A DNA stretch of 64,000 nt from Streptomyces erythrochromogenes. Lineage in GTDB: Bacteria > Actinomycetota > Actinomycetes > Streptomycetales > Streptomycetaceae. The stretch is taken from assembly GCF_036170895.1 (NCBI RefSeq), contig NZ_CP108036.1:1178001-1242000 (forward strand), read 5' to 3'. Shown here piece after piece: positions 26,232 to 35,400 of this stretch (positions are counted from its first letter, which is position 1; each line of letters starts with the position of its first letter). The position numbers were made by a program, and so were the translations under genes. The notes under the pieces are model-generated. The model saw only the letters and a program-made list of their open reading frames with translations. It did not search any database and was not told the DNA's origin.

Positions 26232-27058
26232 GCCTTGCGTCCCACGCCTGCGTAGCCCGAGAAGGCGTAGGGGTCCTCCGGCGTCTCGCCGTCCTCCCCG
26301 CCCTCGGCGCGGTCCGGGCGCCAGTCGGGCATGGAGACCAGTCCGGGCTCCACCATCTCGAACCCTTCGAAGAAGCTGCTGATCTGTCGGCCGGTGCGCA
26401 TGACGAGGGGGTTGCGGATGTCCCGGTAGACGCCGACGGCGCCGCCCGCGACCTCCTCCGTGAGCGGGATGCCCTCGTAGGAGGCGTGCGTGAGGATCAG
26501 CAGGCTGCCGGGGGCCAGCGCGTCGCGCAGTTCGGCCAAGGCCTCGTAGGGGTGGTCGGTGTCCTCGAGGAAGTGCAGGACGGCCACGAGCAGCAGGGCG
26601 ACCGGGCGGTCGAAGTCGAGGAGCCGTCCGACCTCGGGCGCGGCCAGGATCTCCTTGGGCTTGCGCAGGTCCGCGGCGACGACGCCGGTGTGCTCGTCGT
26701 CCAGGAGGACGGCATGGCTGTGCGCCACGGCCACCGGGTCGTGGTCGACGTAGACCACGCGGGCCCGGGGGCTGGCGTCCTGGGCGATCTCGTGGACGTT
26801 TCCGAAGGTCGGGATGCCGGAGCCGATGTCGAGGAACTGCGTGACGCCCTCGGCGACGGCGTACCGGACGGCGCGGCGCATGAACGCCCGGTTCGCCTGC
26901 ATGATCTTGGGCAGTCCCGGCATGAATTCCATGGCGCGTCGGGCCGCCTGGCGGTCGACCTCGAAATTGTGGGACCCGCCAAGGTAGTAATCGTAGATGC
27001 GGGACACGCTCGGCACCGATATGTCGATGCCTGGCGGGGCCCAGGCGGGGCGCTCCAT
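26228..27058 (-). CDS. DUF574-type SAM-dependent methyltransferase
   Basis: A 276-residue methyltransferase of the actinobacterial DUF574 (Methyltransf_19) family. It starts PPGIDISVPSVSRIYDYYLGGSHNFEVDR, the family hallmark. The SAM site is FLDIGSGIPTFGNVH (75-89), then VVYVDHDPVAVAHS. Substrates are unknown for the whole family. GGAG precedes the ATG by 6 nt. Its stop overlaps the GTG of rmdA, so the two proteins are made from one transcript in matched amounts; this ties the methyltransferase to c-di-GMP signalling, at least genetically. Confidence 0.92.
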   Translation of the reverse strand: MERPAWAPPGIDISVPSVSRIYDYYLGGSHNFEVDRQAARRAMEFMPGLPKIMQANRAFMRRAVRYAVAEGVTQFLDIGSGIPTFGNVHEIAQDASPRARVVYVDHDPVAVAHSHAVLLDDEHTGVVAADLRKPKEILAAPEVGRLLDFDRPVALLLVAVLHFLEDTDHPYEALAELRDALAPGSLLILTHASYEGIPLTEEVAGGAVGVYRDIRNPLVMRTGRQISSFFEGFEMVEPGLVSMPDWRPDRAEGGEDGETPEDPYAFSGYAGVGRKA

Positions 27059-27384
27059 CGGGATCTCCAAGCGTTGTTCCTGCGGCGGTCCGCGCGGGGT
27101 CGGACTCCTGTCCGAGCCGAATGTACTGATCATTGACCAACAGGGCGAGCAAAAGCGGAAATTGGCGATCCGTTCTTCGTCACACACCAAAGGCGCCCGG
27201 CGGCGCCCCCGGGACAAATGACCGGTACCGACAAATCCCTTTTGAGAATTGACCGGACGGTGATCGGACTCGCCTCCGACCGCTCCGCGGCTGGCTCAAA
27301 CCTTTCCGGTCGGCACTCCACCCGTTCAGGCGAACCGGGGCCGAGCCTCGCGTGCGCGGGGGCGCGCGGGCCCATGCTCCCCGG
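27059..27384. other. Divergent intergenic region, no gene seen
   Basis: 326 nt between the methyltransferase and a proline-rich exported protein, transcribed apart. It is less GC-rich than the genes and must hold both promoters. I see no convincing -35/-10 pair, no BldD-like box and no strong hairpin. Confidence 0.5.
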
Positions 27385-28080
27385 GTGAACAGAGCCTGTG
27401 CCAGGCGCCTGCTGGCGGTCCCGGTCCTGCTGTGGGCGGCCCTGTCCGTCACACCGGCCGTGGCTGATAGCAGCGCCTACCCGACGACCGACTCCGGCGA
27501 CGGCGCGAGCGCCGCCGCGGTGGTCGCGGTGGCCTCCGGCGACGGCCGCGGACGCGGACCGGGTGGTGGACATCACGGTGACGACCACCGCTCCGACCAC
27601 GGAAGACACCGTGGTGACGGCCGGGGCGGGGGGCATCATGGCCGCCCCCACTGCCCGCCGCCGCCACCCCCGCCGTGTCCGCCGAAGCCGCCGCCGAAAC
27701 CCACGCCGCCGCCCGAGCCGACGCCCCCTCCGCCACCCCCGAAGCCCACGCCGAGCCCGGTGCCGACCCCACCGCCTCCGCCCGCGCCTCCACCACCGAA
27801 GCCCGCGCCGCCGAAGGCCGCGCCCAGGCCCGTACCGAAACCCGTCCTGCCCGCACCGGTCCGCCCCAAGCCGGCGCCCGCTCCGCCCCGTGCGGCGAAG
27901 GCGCCCGCGCCGCCACCGCCGGCTCCCGTGGTGTCCTCGCCGACCCCGAAACCGGTGGCCCGCCCGGCGTACCGCGCGGCGACCCGCAAACCGGACGAGC
28001 ACCACATCTCGCCGGTGACCTTCACCCTGCTGACCGCGGCTCCCGCGGTGCTCGCGATCGTCGCGCTGCGCCCGCGCTAA
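27385..28080 (+). CDS. Proline-rich exported surface protein
   Basis: A 231-residue low-complexity protein. GTG 27385 opens a signal peptide (ARRLLAVPVLLWAALSVTPAVAD). A His/Gly/Asp-rich stretch (about 55-85, GGGHHGDDHRSDHGRHRG) follows, then about 100 residues of poly-proline with Lys/Thr/Ala (PKPTPPPEPTPPPP). The C-terminus has one hydrophobic segment, ending VALRPR. The histidine-rich part might bind metal. A role as a wall-spanning linker or surface protein is inferred. The choice of start is based on the signal peptide; the upstream in-frame ATG would put charged residues before it. Confidence 0.75.
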   Translation: MNRACARRLLAVPVLLWAALSVTPAVADSSAYPTTDSGDGASAAAVVAVASGDGRGRGPGGGHHGDDHRSDHGRHRGDGRGGGHHGRPHCPPPPPPPCPPKPPPKPTPPPEPTPPPPPPKPTPSPVPTPPPPPAPPPPKPAPPKAAPRPVPKPVLPAPVRPKPAPAPPRAAKAPAPPPPAPVVSSPTPKPVARPAYRAATRKPDEHHISPVTFTLLTAAPAVLAIVALRPR

Positions 28081-28111
28081 TCCGCCCGATGCCAAACGAT
28101 CTGGAGTCATC

Positions 28112-28882
28112 TTGTCGGAATGGCTCGTCCTGTCCCTCGCGATGGCTGCGGCCTGTGCCGTGGTGCTGTCCATCGCCTTCTTCAATCACCGCAGGATCGG
28201 CGAGGACGACGATCCGAACGAGACCCCGGACGTCATCGAGTACATGACGATGATGATCGGGGTGATCTACGCGATCGTGCTGGGCCTGGCGATCGCGGGC
28301 GTCTGGGAGGGCCGCGGAGCCGCCCAGGAATACGTACGCCAGGAAGCACAGGCCCTGCACGAGATCAGCGTCCGCTCGCAGGTCTACCCGGCCGAGGTCC
28401 GGGCGAAGATCCGGTCCGACGTGGACGCGTACGTGACCCACGTGGTCGACACCGAGTGGAAGGCGATGGCCGACGAGGGCGAGCTCACGGACCGCGGCGG
28501 GGAGCTGCTGGAACGTATCCGCCGCGACGTCACCGACTACGAGCCGCAGACCGACCACGAGGGCCAGGCCTACCAGCCGCTCGTCGACCAGGTGGCGGTG
28601 GCAGACGACGCCCGCAGCGCACGCGGCGCGAGCGCCGGGGCCACCATGCCGGGCGTGGTCTGGTTCGGGCTGATCACCGGGGCGCTGGTCACGGTGGGCC
28701 TGATCTTCACCCTGCAGATCAGGCGTTCGTTCCGGGAGATGCTGCTGGCCGGCCTGTTCAGTGCGCTGATCGCATTTCTGCTGTTCCTGATCTGGGACTT
28801 CGACGCGCCGTTCGGTCGGGGCATCTCGGCCACCGCCGAACCGTTCCTCACGCAGTTCTCCCACCTCGACCTCGGCGGCTGA
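28112..28882 (+). CDS. DUF4239 family membrane protein
   Basis: A 256-residue membrane protein with a DUF4239 (bestrophin-like) layout. There are two N-terminal helices (4-24 and about 46-66), a central soluble region (AAQEYVRQEAQALHEISVRSQVYP) and two C-terminal helices (about 185-205 and 212-232). The start is TTG 28112, with GGAG 6 nt before it; no ATG or GTG fits the N-terminus. Function unknown. It follows the proline-rich gene by 31 nt and may be co-transcribed with it. A perfect hairpin ends the unit. Confidence 0.85.
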   Translation: MSEWLVLSLAMAAACAVVLSIAFFNHRRIGEDDDPNETPDVIEYMTMMIGVIYAIVLGLAIAGVWEGRGAAQEYVRQEAQALHEISVRSQVYPAEVRAKIRSDVDAYVTHVVDTEWKAMADEGELTDRGGELLERIRRDVTDYEPQTDHEGQAYQPLVDQVAVADDARSARGASAGATMPGVVWFGLITGALVTVGLIFTLQIRRSFREMLLAGLFSALIAFLLFLIWDFDAPFGRGISATAEPFLTQFSHLDLGG

Positions 28883-28894
28883 GGCCGCCCGGCA

Positions 28895-28923
28895 AACCGG
28901 GGACGGGCCTCCCGTCCCCGGTT
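28895..28923 (+). terminator. 12-bp hairpin after DUF4239 gene
   Basis: AACCGGGGACGG (28895-28906) pairs perfectly with CCGTCCCCGGTT (28912-28923), 13 nt after the stop. Confidence 0.75.
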
Positions 28924-29065
28924 CGGCCTACGGCCGTGCCCCATTCGCCCGTTCCTGATCGCGGGCCCCGGTACCCGGACCTAGCGTGGCGGACATCGAG
29001 GCGCACGAACCCCACCGTGCGGAAACCGTTCCGCGGCTGCTCCTCGGGGATCCGGAGAATCAACC

Positions 29066-29752
29066 ATGGGTGCGATACGTACCTCCGCCACCGCCCTGCT
29101 GAGTGCCGGCGCCACGTTCGCCGTACTCGCACTCGCAGCGCTCGGCGCGCCCGCCGCGTCCGCGGCCGAGGACCGGCCCGGGGCCCAGGCCGGGCCCCAG
29201 GCCGAAACACGGGCCGGAACACAGGCCGGAACACAGGCCGGGAAGCAAGCCAAGGCCCAGGCCCTGCAGGTCACTTCGTTCGGTTTCACCCTCACCCCCT
29301 CGACCGTCGCCCCCGGCGGCCAGGTGGTGCTCGCGGTCAGCGCCTGCAACGCCGCCTACTCCACCGCCTCCTCCGGTGTGTTCGACACCGTGAGCATCGC
29401 GCGCGGCCAGAGCGTTCGGGCCACCGTGGACCGGGACGCCCGGCCCGGAGCCGTGTACTCCGTCTCCTTCACGTGCAACGGGGAGACCGGCTCGGCGGAT
29501 CTGACGATCGCCGGCGGCACGACCAGGCCCACGACGAGTTCCACGAGGACCGGCACGGCCACGGCCCCCGCGACGAACCCGGCCACGGCCCCCGTCACCA
29601 CCACCTCCGCCCGCGGTGTCCGCGGGGGCCTGGGCGGCAGCGTCGCCGGGATGGACCCGGTGGAACTCGGTGCGGGCGCGGGTCTCTTCCTCGCCGCCGC
29701 GGGCGCTACGGCGTACGCCCTGCGCCGCAGGGCCTCCGGCCGCGGTCATTGA
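29066..29752 (+). CDS. Exported protein, candidate class F sortase substrate
   Basis: A 228-residue exported protein. The signal peptide (about 1-34) ends AAASAAE. A short repeat block (AGTQAGTQAGKQA) follows, then an Ig-like beta domain (about 65-150; LQVTSFGFTLTPSTVAPGGQVVLAVSACN ... YSVSFTCNGETG, two Cys). A Thr/Pro-rich linker leads to GGLGGSVAGMDPVELGAG, a hydrophobic helix and the tail ALRRRASGRGH. This helix plus Arg tail is a sorting-signal layout without LPXTG. The convergent neighbour ends the same way (GGIGGS, GAG, LRRRR), and a class F sortase lies 1 kb away. Function unknown. Confidence 0.8.
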   Translation: MGAIRTSATALLSAGATFAVLALAALGAPAASAAEDRPGAQAGPQAETRAGTQAGTQAGKQAKAQALQVTSFGFTLTPSTVAPGGQVVLAVSACNAAYSTASSGVFDTVSIARGQSVRATVDRDARPGAVYSVSFTCNGETGSADLTIAGGTTRPTTSSTRTGTATAPATNPATAPVTTTSARGVRGGLGGSVAGMDPVELGAGAGLFLAAAGATAYALRRRASGRGH

Positions 29753-29774
29753 GTTCCGCGCACCTGCCCCTCCA

Positions 29775-29821
29775 CCGCCGGTCGCCCCGGGTCCTCGGGG
29801 AGGACGCGGGGCGACCGGCGG
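29775..29821. terminator. Long perfect hairpin between convergent exported-protein genes
   Basis: Outer arms 29775-29789 and 29807-29821 are perfectly complementary over 15 bp, and an inner GTCCTC/GAGGAC stem continues it. It lies between two convergent stops and suits termination in both directions. Confidence 0.85.
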
Positions 29822-29855
29822 GAGCGGGCGGTGCCTGACCGGGACGGCCGACCGG

Positions 29856-30374
29856 TCAGCTCCGGCTCCGGAGCGGACGGCGACGACGCAGCACGTGGGC
29901 GCCCGCTCCCAGGGCGGAGGCGCCGACCAGGCCCGCGCCGATGGCCGTCTCGGCGGTGGACGGGCCGAAGGATCCGCCGATACCGCCCTGCGAGGGGTTG
30001 CCCTCGAGGATCCGGAAGCGGGCCGTGGCGATGAGGTTGCTGTCGTTGCACTTGACCGACAGCGTGTGGGTGCCCGGAGAGGCGTGGTTGAAGACCCGCA
30101 CGGTCGCGAAGCCGATCGATCCTGCGGACAGGTTGGCCGGCGGAAAGTTCCCGTGCGAGGTGACGGTACCGCCGTGACCGCAGCCCGCTGCGCTCACCTG
30201 CATCGTCGAGCCCTGGTGCACGGCGTACGGGTTCACGGAGATGTTGCTGGGGCCGTTACCGCCCCCATTCCCACCCCGGCCTCCGGGGTCCTGGTTCGCG
30301 GAGGCGAGCGGGGCACTGAGGCCGAGGGCGGCACAGGCTGCCGCCGTCACGGTAAGAGCGCGCAAGACACGCAT
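29856..30374 (-). CDS. Exported protein, second candidate class F sortase substrate
   Basis: A 172-residue exported protein. The signal peptide ends PLASANQ (about 27). The mature domain (NISVNPYAVHQGSTMQVSAAGCGHGGTVTS ... HTLSVKCNDSNLIATARF) is a small Ig-like beta domain with two Cys, similar in layout to the convergent neighbour. The C-terminus is GGIGGSFGPSTAETAIGAG, a hydrophobic stretch and HVLRRRRPLRSRS. GGAGG lies 7 nt before the ATG. A divergent gap separates it from the sortase gene. The function is unknown; I infer attachment to the cell wall. Confidence 0.8.
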   Translation of the reverse strand: MRVLRALTVTAAACAALGLSAPLASANQDPGGRGGNGGGNGPSNISVNPYAVHQGSTMQVSAAGCGHGGTVTSHGNFPPANLSAGSIGFATVRVFNHASPGTHTLSVKCNDSNLIATARFRILEGNPSQGGIGGSFGPSTAETAIGAGLVGASALGAGAHVLRRRRPLRSRS

Positions 30375-30749
30375 GGTGGAACCTCCAGCGGGAAGCGCCC
30401 CGGAGCGTCGGCCCCGGATGATCGACGAGAACGCCTCCCACGTCGAACCCTCCGATCGTCCCGCAACCTCCGCATTTCCGGCTTTGGGCCGCCCGGTTGA
30501 GCGACACGCCGAGGCGCGGACGGCCGGGCTGACGGATCCGCAGGTCACGACCCGTCAGGCATTTATGTGACGATTACCTGGATGGGCGCATCCCTTCCGG
30601 CCCCTTCCGGCTCCCTCCGCGGGCGCGGCCACCCGTTCGCCCCTCCCCCCTCGCCGACCTGCCGCCCCGGCCTTAGCGTGCGTGAAGTAGGGCGTACAGG
30701 GGCGGGACATGAACGCGGGTCGGGACCCCCGCGTCGGGAAGGGAGAACG
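30375..30749. other. Divergent promoter region before the sortase, no gene seen
   Basis: 375 nt between the exported protein and the sortase, transcribed apart. A lower-GC patch at about 30555-30585 (GGCATTTATGTGACG) could be a promoter, but I cannot fit a recognised sigma-factor consensus. No hairpin stands out. Confidence 0.4.
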
Positions 30750-31412
30750 ATGGGCGAGGACGAGACGGGGCAGTCACGAAGGCGCTCACCGTGGGGCGCG
30801 ATCGCCCTGGTCATGCTCACCGGCCTCGCCATGGTGCGAAACGGCGTGAACATCGACGACGGTCCGCCCCAGCCCACCGCGGCCTCGGCCGTCGCGGTGA
30901 CGGCCGACCAGCTGCCGGCGAATCCGCCGAAGCCGCCCGCGGACATGGAGCTGCTGGAGCACTCGTCCGTGCAGCGCATCCGGATTCCCACGATCAACGT
31001 GGACGCGCCGGTGATGACGGTCGGGCTGGACGCGGAGGGCTGGATCGACGCCCCGCCGCCGCAGGAGCGCAACCTCGCGGGCTGGTACCTCAACGGCATC
31101 TCGCCCGGCCAGCGGGGCTCGGCGGTGGTCGTGGGCCACGTGGACAACGCGCAGGGCCCGGCGGTCTTCTACGGCCTGGGGTCGGTCAAGCCGGGCAACC
31201 GGATCGAGGTGGAGCGGTACGACGGGCGCACGGCGGTGTTCGAGGTGTACGGGGTGGAGGTCTTCTCCAAGGAGGCCTTCCCCGGAGCGCGGGTCTACGG
31301 GGACACCGGGCACGCGGAACTCCGGGTGATCACCTGCGGCGGCGGCTACTCCAAGGCGGGCGGGTACGACGGCAACGTGGTCGTCTTCGCGCGGATGGTG
31401 GAGTCCCGCTGA
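30750..31412 (+). CDS. Class F sortase
   Basis: A 220-residue sortase, anchored by an N-terminal helix (about 14-30) with the catalytic domain outside. Catalytic residues are His130 (VVVGHVDNA), Cys196 (VITCGGG) and probably Arg215 (VVFARM). Sortases cleave a C-terminal signal and link the protein to peptidoglycan. Class F is common in actinobacteria and its substrates are poorly known. GGGAG precedes the ATG. The two exported proteins just upstream share an unusual C-terminus and are candidate substrates. A perfect hairpin ends the gene. Confidence 0.9.
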   Translation: MGEDETGQSRRRSPWGAIALVMLTGLAMVRNGVNIDDGPPQPTAASAVAVTADQLPANPPKPPADMELLEHSSVQRIRIPTINVDAPVMTVGLDAEGWIDAPPPQERNLAGWYLNGISPGQRGSAVVVGHVDNAQGPAVFYGLGSVKPGNRIEVERYDGRTAVFEVYGVEVFSKEAFPGARVYGDTGHAELRVITCGGGYSKAGGYDGNVVVFARMVESR

Positions 31413-31417
31413 ACGGG

Positions 31418-31446
31418 GGCGGGGCCGGGGCTTCCCCGGCCCCGCC
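31418..31446. terminator. 13-bp hairpin between sortase and deacetylase
   Basis: GGCGGGGCCGGGG (31418-31430) pairs perfectly with CCCCGGCCCCGCC (31434-31446) around CTT. It starts 5 nt after the sortase stop and ends at the convergent deacetylase stop. Confidence 0.8.
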
Positions 31447-32358
31447 TCAGCTCGAAGCCACGGAGGACAGGGTCGGCAGCGTCATCCGGTAGCCCCGCGC
31501 GATCAGTTGGGGCAGGTAGGAGGCGATGGCCTGGACGCTCTGGGTCCGGTTGCCGCCCGCGTCGTGCGAGAGGACGATCGCGCGGGGCCCGGCGCCGCGC
31601 AGGACCCGGGAGACGATCGTGGTGGTGCCGGGCTCCTCCCAGTCCAGGCTGTCCACGGTCCAGGCGAGCGGCTCCATCCCCAGTTCGGCCCCGATCTCGA
31701 AGGCGGCCCGGTTCCACGCCCCGTAGGGCGCACGGAACCACTGCGGCGCCTCGCCGACGGCCCGCTGTACGACCTCGCTCGTGCGGCCGATCTCGGCGGC
31801 GAGGGCGGGCCGGCTCAGCTTGGGGATGAGCGGGTGGGTCCAGGTGTGGTTGCCGATGACGTGCCCTTCGGCGACCATCCGGCGCAGCAGGTCCCCGTTC
31901 TCCGCGGCCATCTCCCCGCAGACGAAGAACATGGCGCGCACGCCGTGGCGGCCGAGCGTGTCGAGGATGGCCGGGGTGTAGCGGGGGTCCGGCCCGTCGT
32001 CGAAGGTGAGCACCATGGAGCTGTTCGTGCCCGCGTCGGCCGGGAGTTCCAGGATGGGCCTGGTCCGCACGGCAGGTTTCACGGCGGCCGGCCGGGCCGG
32101 GGCGTCCGCCGTCATGGGGCGCAGCCGGTAGGCCTTCTCGGGCAGCGCCCCGGGGAGCCCCCCGGGCCCTGCGGCGAGGTTCGGGCCGGGTCCGGCGGCG
32201 GGCCCCGGTGCACCGCCCGCGCCCGGCGCACCGGGCGTCGTGGGCGTACCGCCCTCGATGCCGTTGCCCGTGGTGATCAGTCCGGCGGCCGCGACTCCGA
32301 GGAAGACGGCGGTGCGCAGGAGCACGCGCCGCCCTACTGTCGGCTCGTCTTTTTTCAT
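31447..32358 (-). CDS. Exported polysaccharide deacetylase (NodB/CE4)
   Basis: A 303-residue CE4-family deacetylase. An N-terminal membrane segment (GRRVLLRTAVFLGVAAAGLITTG) is followed by a Gly/Pro/Ala linker (35-75). The NodB domain has motif 1 LTFDDGPDPRYTP (Asp-Asp), motif 2 HTWTHPL (metal His pair), motif 3 RAPYGAWN, the DSLDWEEPG region and LSHDAGGNRTQ. Likely acts on peptidoglycan or another GlcNAc polymer outside the membrane. There is no Shine-Dalgarno sequence before ATGAAAAAA; TAGTAAT just upstream suggests a leaderless transcript. It is convergent with the sortase gene. Confidence 0.9.
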   Translation of the reverse strand: MKKDEPTVGRRVLLRTAVFLGVAAAGLITTGNGIEGGTPTTPGAPGAGGAPGPAAGPGPNLAAGPGGLPGALPEKAYRLRPMTADAPARPAAVKPAVRTRPILELPADAGTNSSMVLTFDDGPDPRYTPAILDTLGRHGVRAMFFVCGEMAAENGDLLRRMVAEGHVIGNHTWTHPLIPKLSRPALAAEIGRTSEVVQRAVGEAPQWFRAPYGAWNRAAFEIGAELGMEPLAWTVDSLDWEEPGTTTIVSRVLRGAGPRAIVLSHDAGGNRTQSVQAIASYLPQLIARGYRMTLPTLSSVASS

Positions 32359-32375
32359 TATTACTACGTATCAAT

Positions 32376-32393
32376 GACATCCCCGCGGATGTC
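32376..32393 (-). promoter_or_regulatory. Dyad upstream of the deacetylase
   Basis: GACATCC (32376-32382) and GGATGTC (32387-32393) are perfect 7-bp arms with a 4-nt spacer. It lies 18 nt before the deacetylase start and after the lysX stop. It may be an operator or a weak lysX terminator. Confidence 0.4.
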
Positions 32394-32462
32394 GAGAGCC
32401 ACGGACGTGCCCCGTTTCGCTCACCCGTGCGGACCAGTCGTGCGGACCGGTCGTACGACGGG

Positions 32463-35400
32463 TCAGCCGCGCCGCACCAGGGGGAACGGGAGGGTCTCGC
32501 GGATCGTCAGGCCCGTGAGGAACATGACGAGCCGGTCCACTCCGATGCCGAGGCCGCCCGTCGGCGGCATCGCGTATTCGAGGGCGTCCAGGAAGTCGTT
32601 GTCGAGCTCCATGGCCTCCGGGTCGCCGCCGGCCGCGAGCAGGGACTGGGCGGTGAGCCTGCGCCGCTGTTCCACGGGGTCGGTCAGCTCCGAGTAGGCG
32701 GTGCCGAGCTCGGTTCCGAAGGCGACGAGGTCCCAGCGCTCGGCGAGCCGGGGGTCCCTGCGGTGCTGGCGGGTGAGCGGGGAGACGTCGGTCGGGAAGT
32801 CCTTGTAGAAGGTGGGCAGTTTCGTCCTCTCCTCCACCAGCCGCTCGTACATCTCCAGGACCACGTCGCCGCGGGTGTCCTCGGGTCCGTGCGGCACCTT
32901 GGCGCGGTCGCACAGCCTGCGCAGCACGTTCTCCCCGGTGTCGGCGTCGACCTCCTCGCCGAGGGCCTCGCTGATGGCCCCGTACATGGTCTTGACCGGC
33001 CAGGTCCCGGAGATGTCGTGGACGACGAGCTTCCCGTCCGGCCCCGCCTTGTGGGCGACGGGCGAGCCGAAGGCGGCCGTCGCGGCCCCCTGGATCAGCT
33101 CGCGGGTGAGGTCGAGCATGACGTCGTAGTCGGCGAAGGCCTGGTAGGCCTCCAGCATCGTGAACTCGGGGTTGTGCTTGTAGGAGACGCCCTCGTTGCG
33201 GAAGGTGCGGCCCATCTCGAAGACCTTCTCCATGCCGCCGACACAGAGCCGTTTGAGGTACAGCTCGGGCGCGATGCGCAGGTACAGGTCGAGGTCGTAG
33301 GCGTTGATGTGGGTGCGGAAGGGCCGGGCGTTGGCGCCTCCGTGGATCTGCTGGAGCATCGGCGTCTCGACCTCCAGGTAGCCGCGGTCGAGCAGCCCCT
33401 GGCGCAGGGCCTGGACCGCGCGGGAGCGTGCCCGTACGACGTCGCGCGCCTCGGGGCTGGCGACGAGGTCGAGGTAGCGCCGGCGGACCCGGGCCTCGGG
33501 GTCGGCGAGACCCTTGCGCTTGTCGGGGAGGGGGCGCAGGCACTTGCCGGTGAGCTGCCAGGACCGGACCACGAGGGAGAGCTCGCCGGTCCTGCTGGCG
33601 CCGGGTTCGCCGGTCACGAGGACGTGGTCGCCGAAGTCGACCTTGGAGGTGAAGGAGTCCAGCACCTCGGCGCCTGCCTCGTCGCGGGTGAGCATCAGCT
33701 GTATGTCGCCGGACCAGTCGCGCAGGACGGCGAAGACCACGCCGCCGAGGTCGCGTACGACCATCACGCGTCCGGCGAGGGTGGCCGGCTCGGCGGTGCG
33801 GGCGCCGGGCGGGTGGCTCGGGTGGGCCGCCTTGAGCTGGGCGACGGTGTGGGTGCGCAGGCGGATCCCCACCGGGTAGGGGTCGGTGCCGGAGGCCCGG
33901 ATGCGGTCCAGTTTGGCGTGGCGGACGCGCACCTGTTCGGGCAGCCGCTCCTCGGGCACGCCGGGGAGCTCCTCCCCCACCTCGTCCAGGCCCAGGGAGT
34001 CGATCGGGGGCAGGCCCTCGGTGGTGGTGGGGGCGGTGACGCCCTTGGGGTGGCCGTTGCCCCACAGGGTGCGCAGGCTGGGTACGGAGACGAAGCCCTC
34101 GGCGATGCCGGAGGCGAGGCTGACCCGGGCGAGCGAGCCGGCGTCCTGGTAGCAGAGGAACCGCGGGTACCACTCGGGGCCGTACTTGACGTTCGAGCGG
34201 TACAGGGCCTCCAGCTGCCACCAGCGGGAGAAGAAGAGCAGGAGCTTGCGCCAGACCTTGAGGACGGGGCCGGCGCCGATGCGGCCGCCCTCCTCGAAGG
34301 CGGAGCGGAAGACGGCGAAGTTGAGGGAGATGCGGCGCACGCCGAGGCCGGGGGCCGCGGCGCACAGTTCGGCGACCATGAACTCCATGACCCCGTTGGG
34401 CGCGGTGCGGTCGCGGCGCATCAGGTCGAGGGAGATGCCGTCCCTGCCCCAGGGGACGAAGGAGAGCAGGGCGATCAGCTCGCCGTCGGCGTCGAAGGCC
34501 TCGACCAGCAGGCAGTCCCCGTCGGCCGGATCGCCGAGCCGGTCCAGGGCCATGGAGAAGCCCCGTTCGGTCTCGGTGTCCCGCCAGCGGTCCGCCCGGT
34601 CGACGATGGTGCGCATCTCGTCCTCGGAGAGGGCCGAGTGGCGGCGGATCACGGTGGTCGCGCCGGCGCGCTTGACGCGGTTGACGGCCTGGCGGGTGAC
34701 GCGCATGTCGCGGCCGTCGAGGTCGAAGTGGGCGACGTGCAGGATGGCCTCGTCGCCCAGTTGGAGGGCGCTCAGCCCGGAGCGGGCGAAGGCGGTGGCG
34801 CCGTCCTCGGAGGCGCCCATCACGGCGGGCTGCCAGCCGTGGCGGCCGGCCACGGCCAGCCAGGCGTCGATGGCGGCGGACCAGGCGGCCGGGTCGCCCA
34901 CCGGGTCCCCGCTGGCGAGGCAGACGCCGGCCTCGACGCGGTAGGTGACGCCGGCCCGGCCGTTGGGGGCGAAGACGACCGCCTTGTCACGCCGGGTGGC
35001 GAAGTAGCCGAGCGAGTCGGCCCGCCCGTACGCGCCGAGGAGGGCCCGGATCCTGGGTTCCTCGTCCCCGTGCAGGGCGGCGGTGAGCCGCTGGGAGCGG
35101 AAGAGGGTCGCGGCCGCGTTGAGCAGGGCGAGCGCGCCGAAGAGGCCGAGGAGGAAGTACAGCGGCCGGGGCGGGCGGCCGTCGAACTCCCGGGCCGAGA
35201 AGAGGCCGCCGAAGACCTGTTTGGCGGCCCAGTCCAGCCACTGGCCGCGGGGCAGGGTGCCGGGGAAGAGGGCGACGAGCGCCCAGCCGAGGAGGACGGC
35301 GGCGAGCATGCCGAGGCCGAGCACGATCAGGGCGTGCCACAGCGCCCCGGGCCGGGACGCGGCGTAGAACTCCTTGCGGGCGGCGATCAGTACGGCCATG

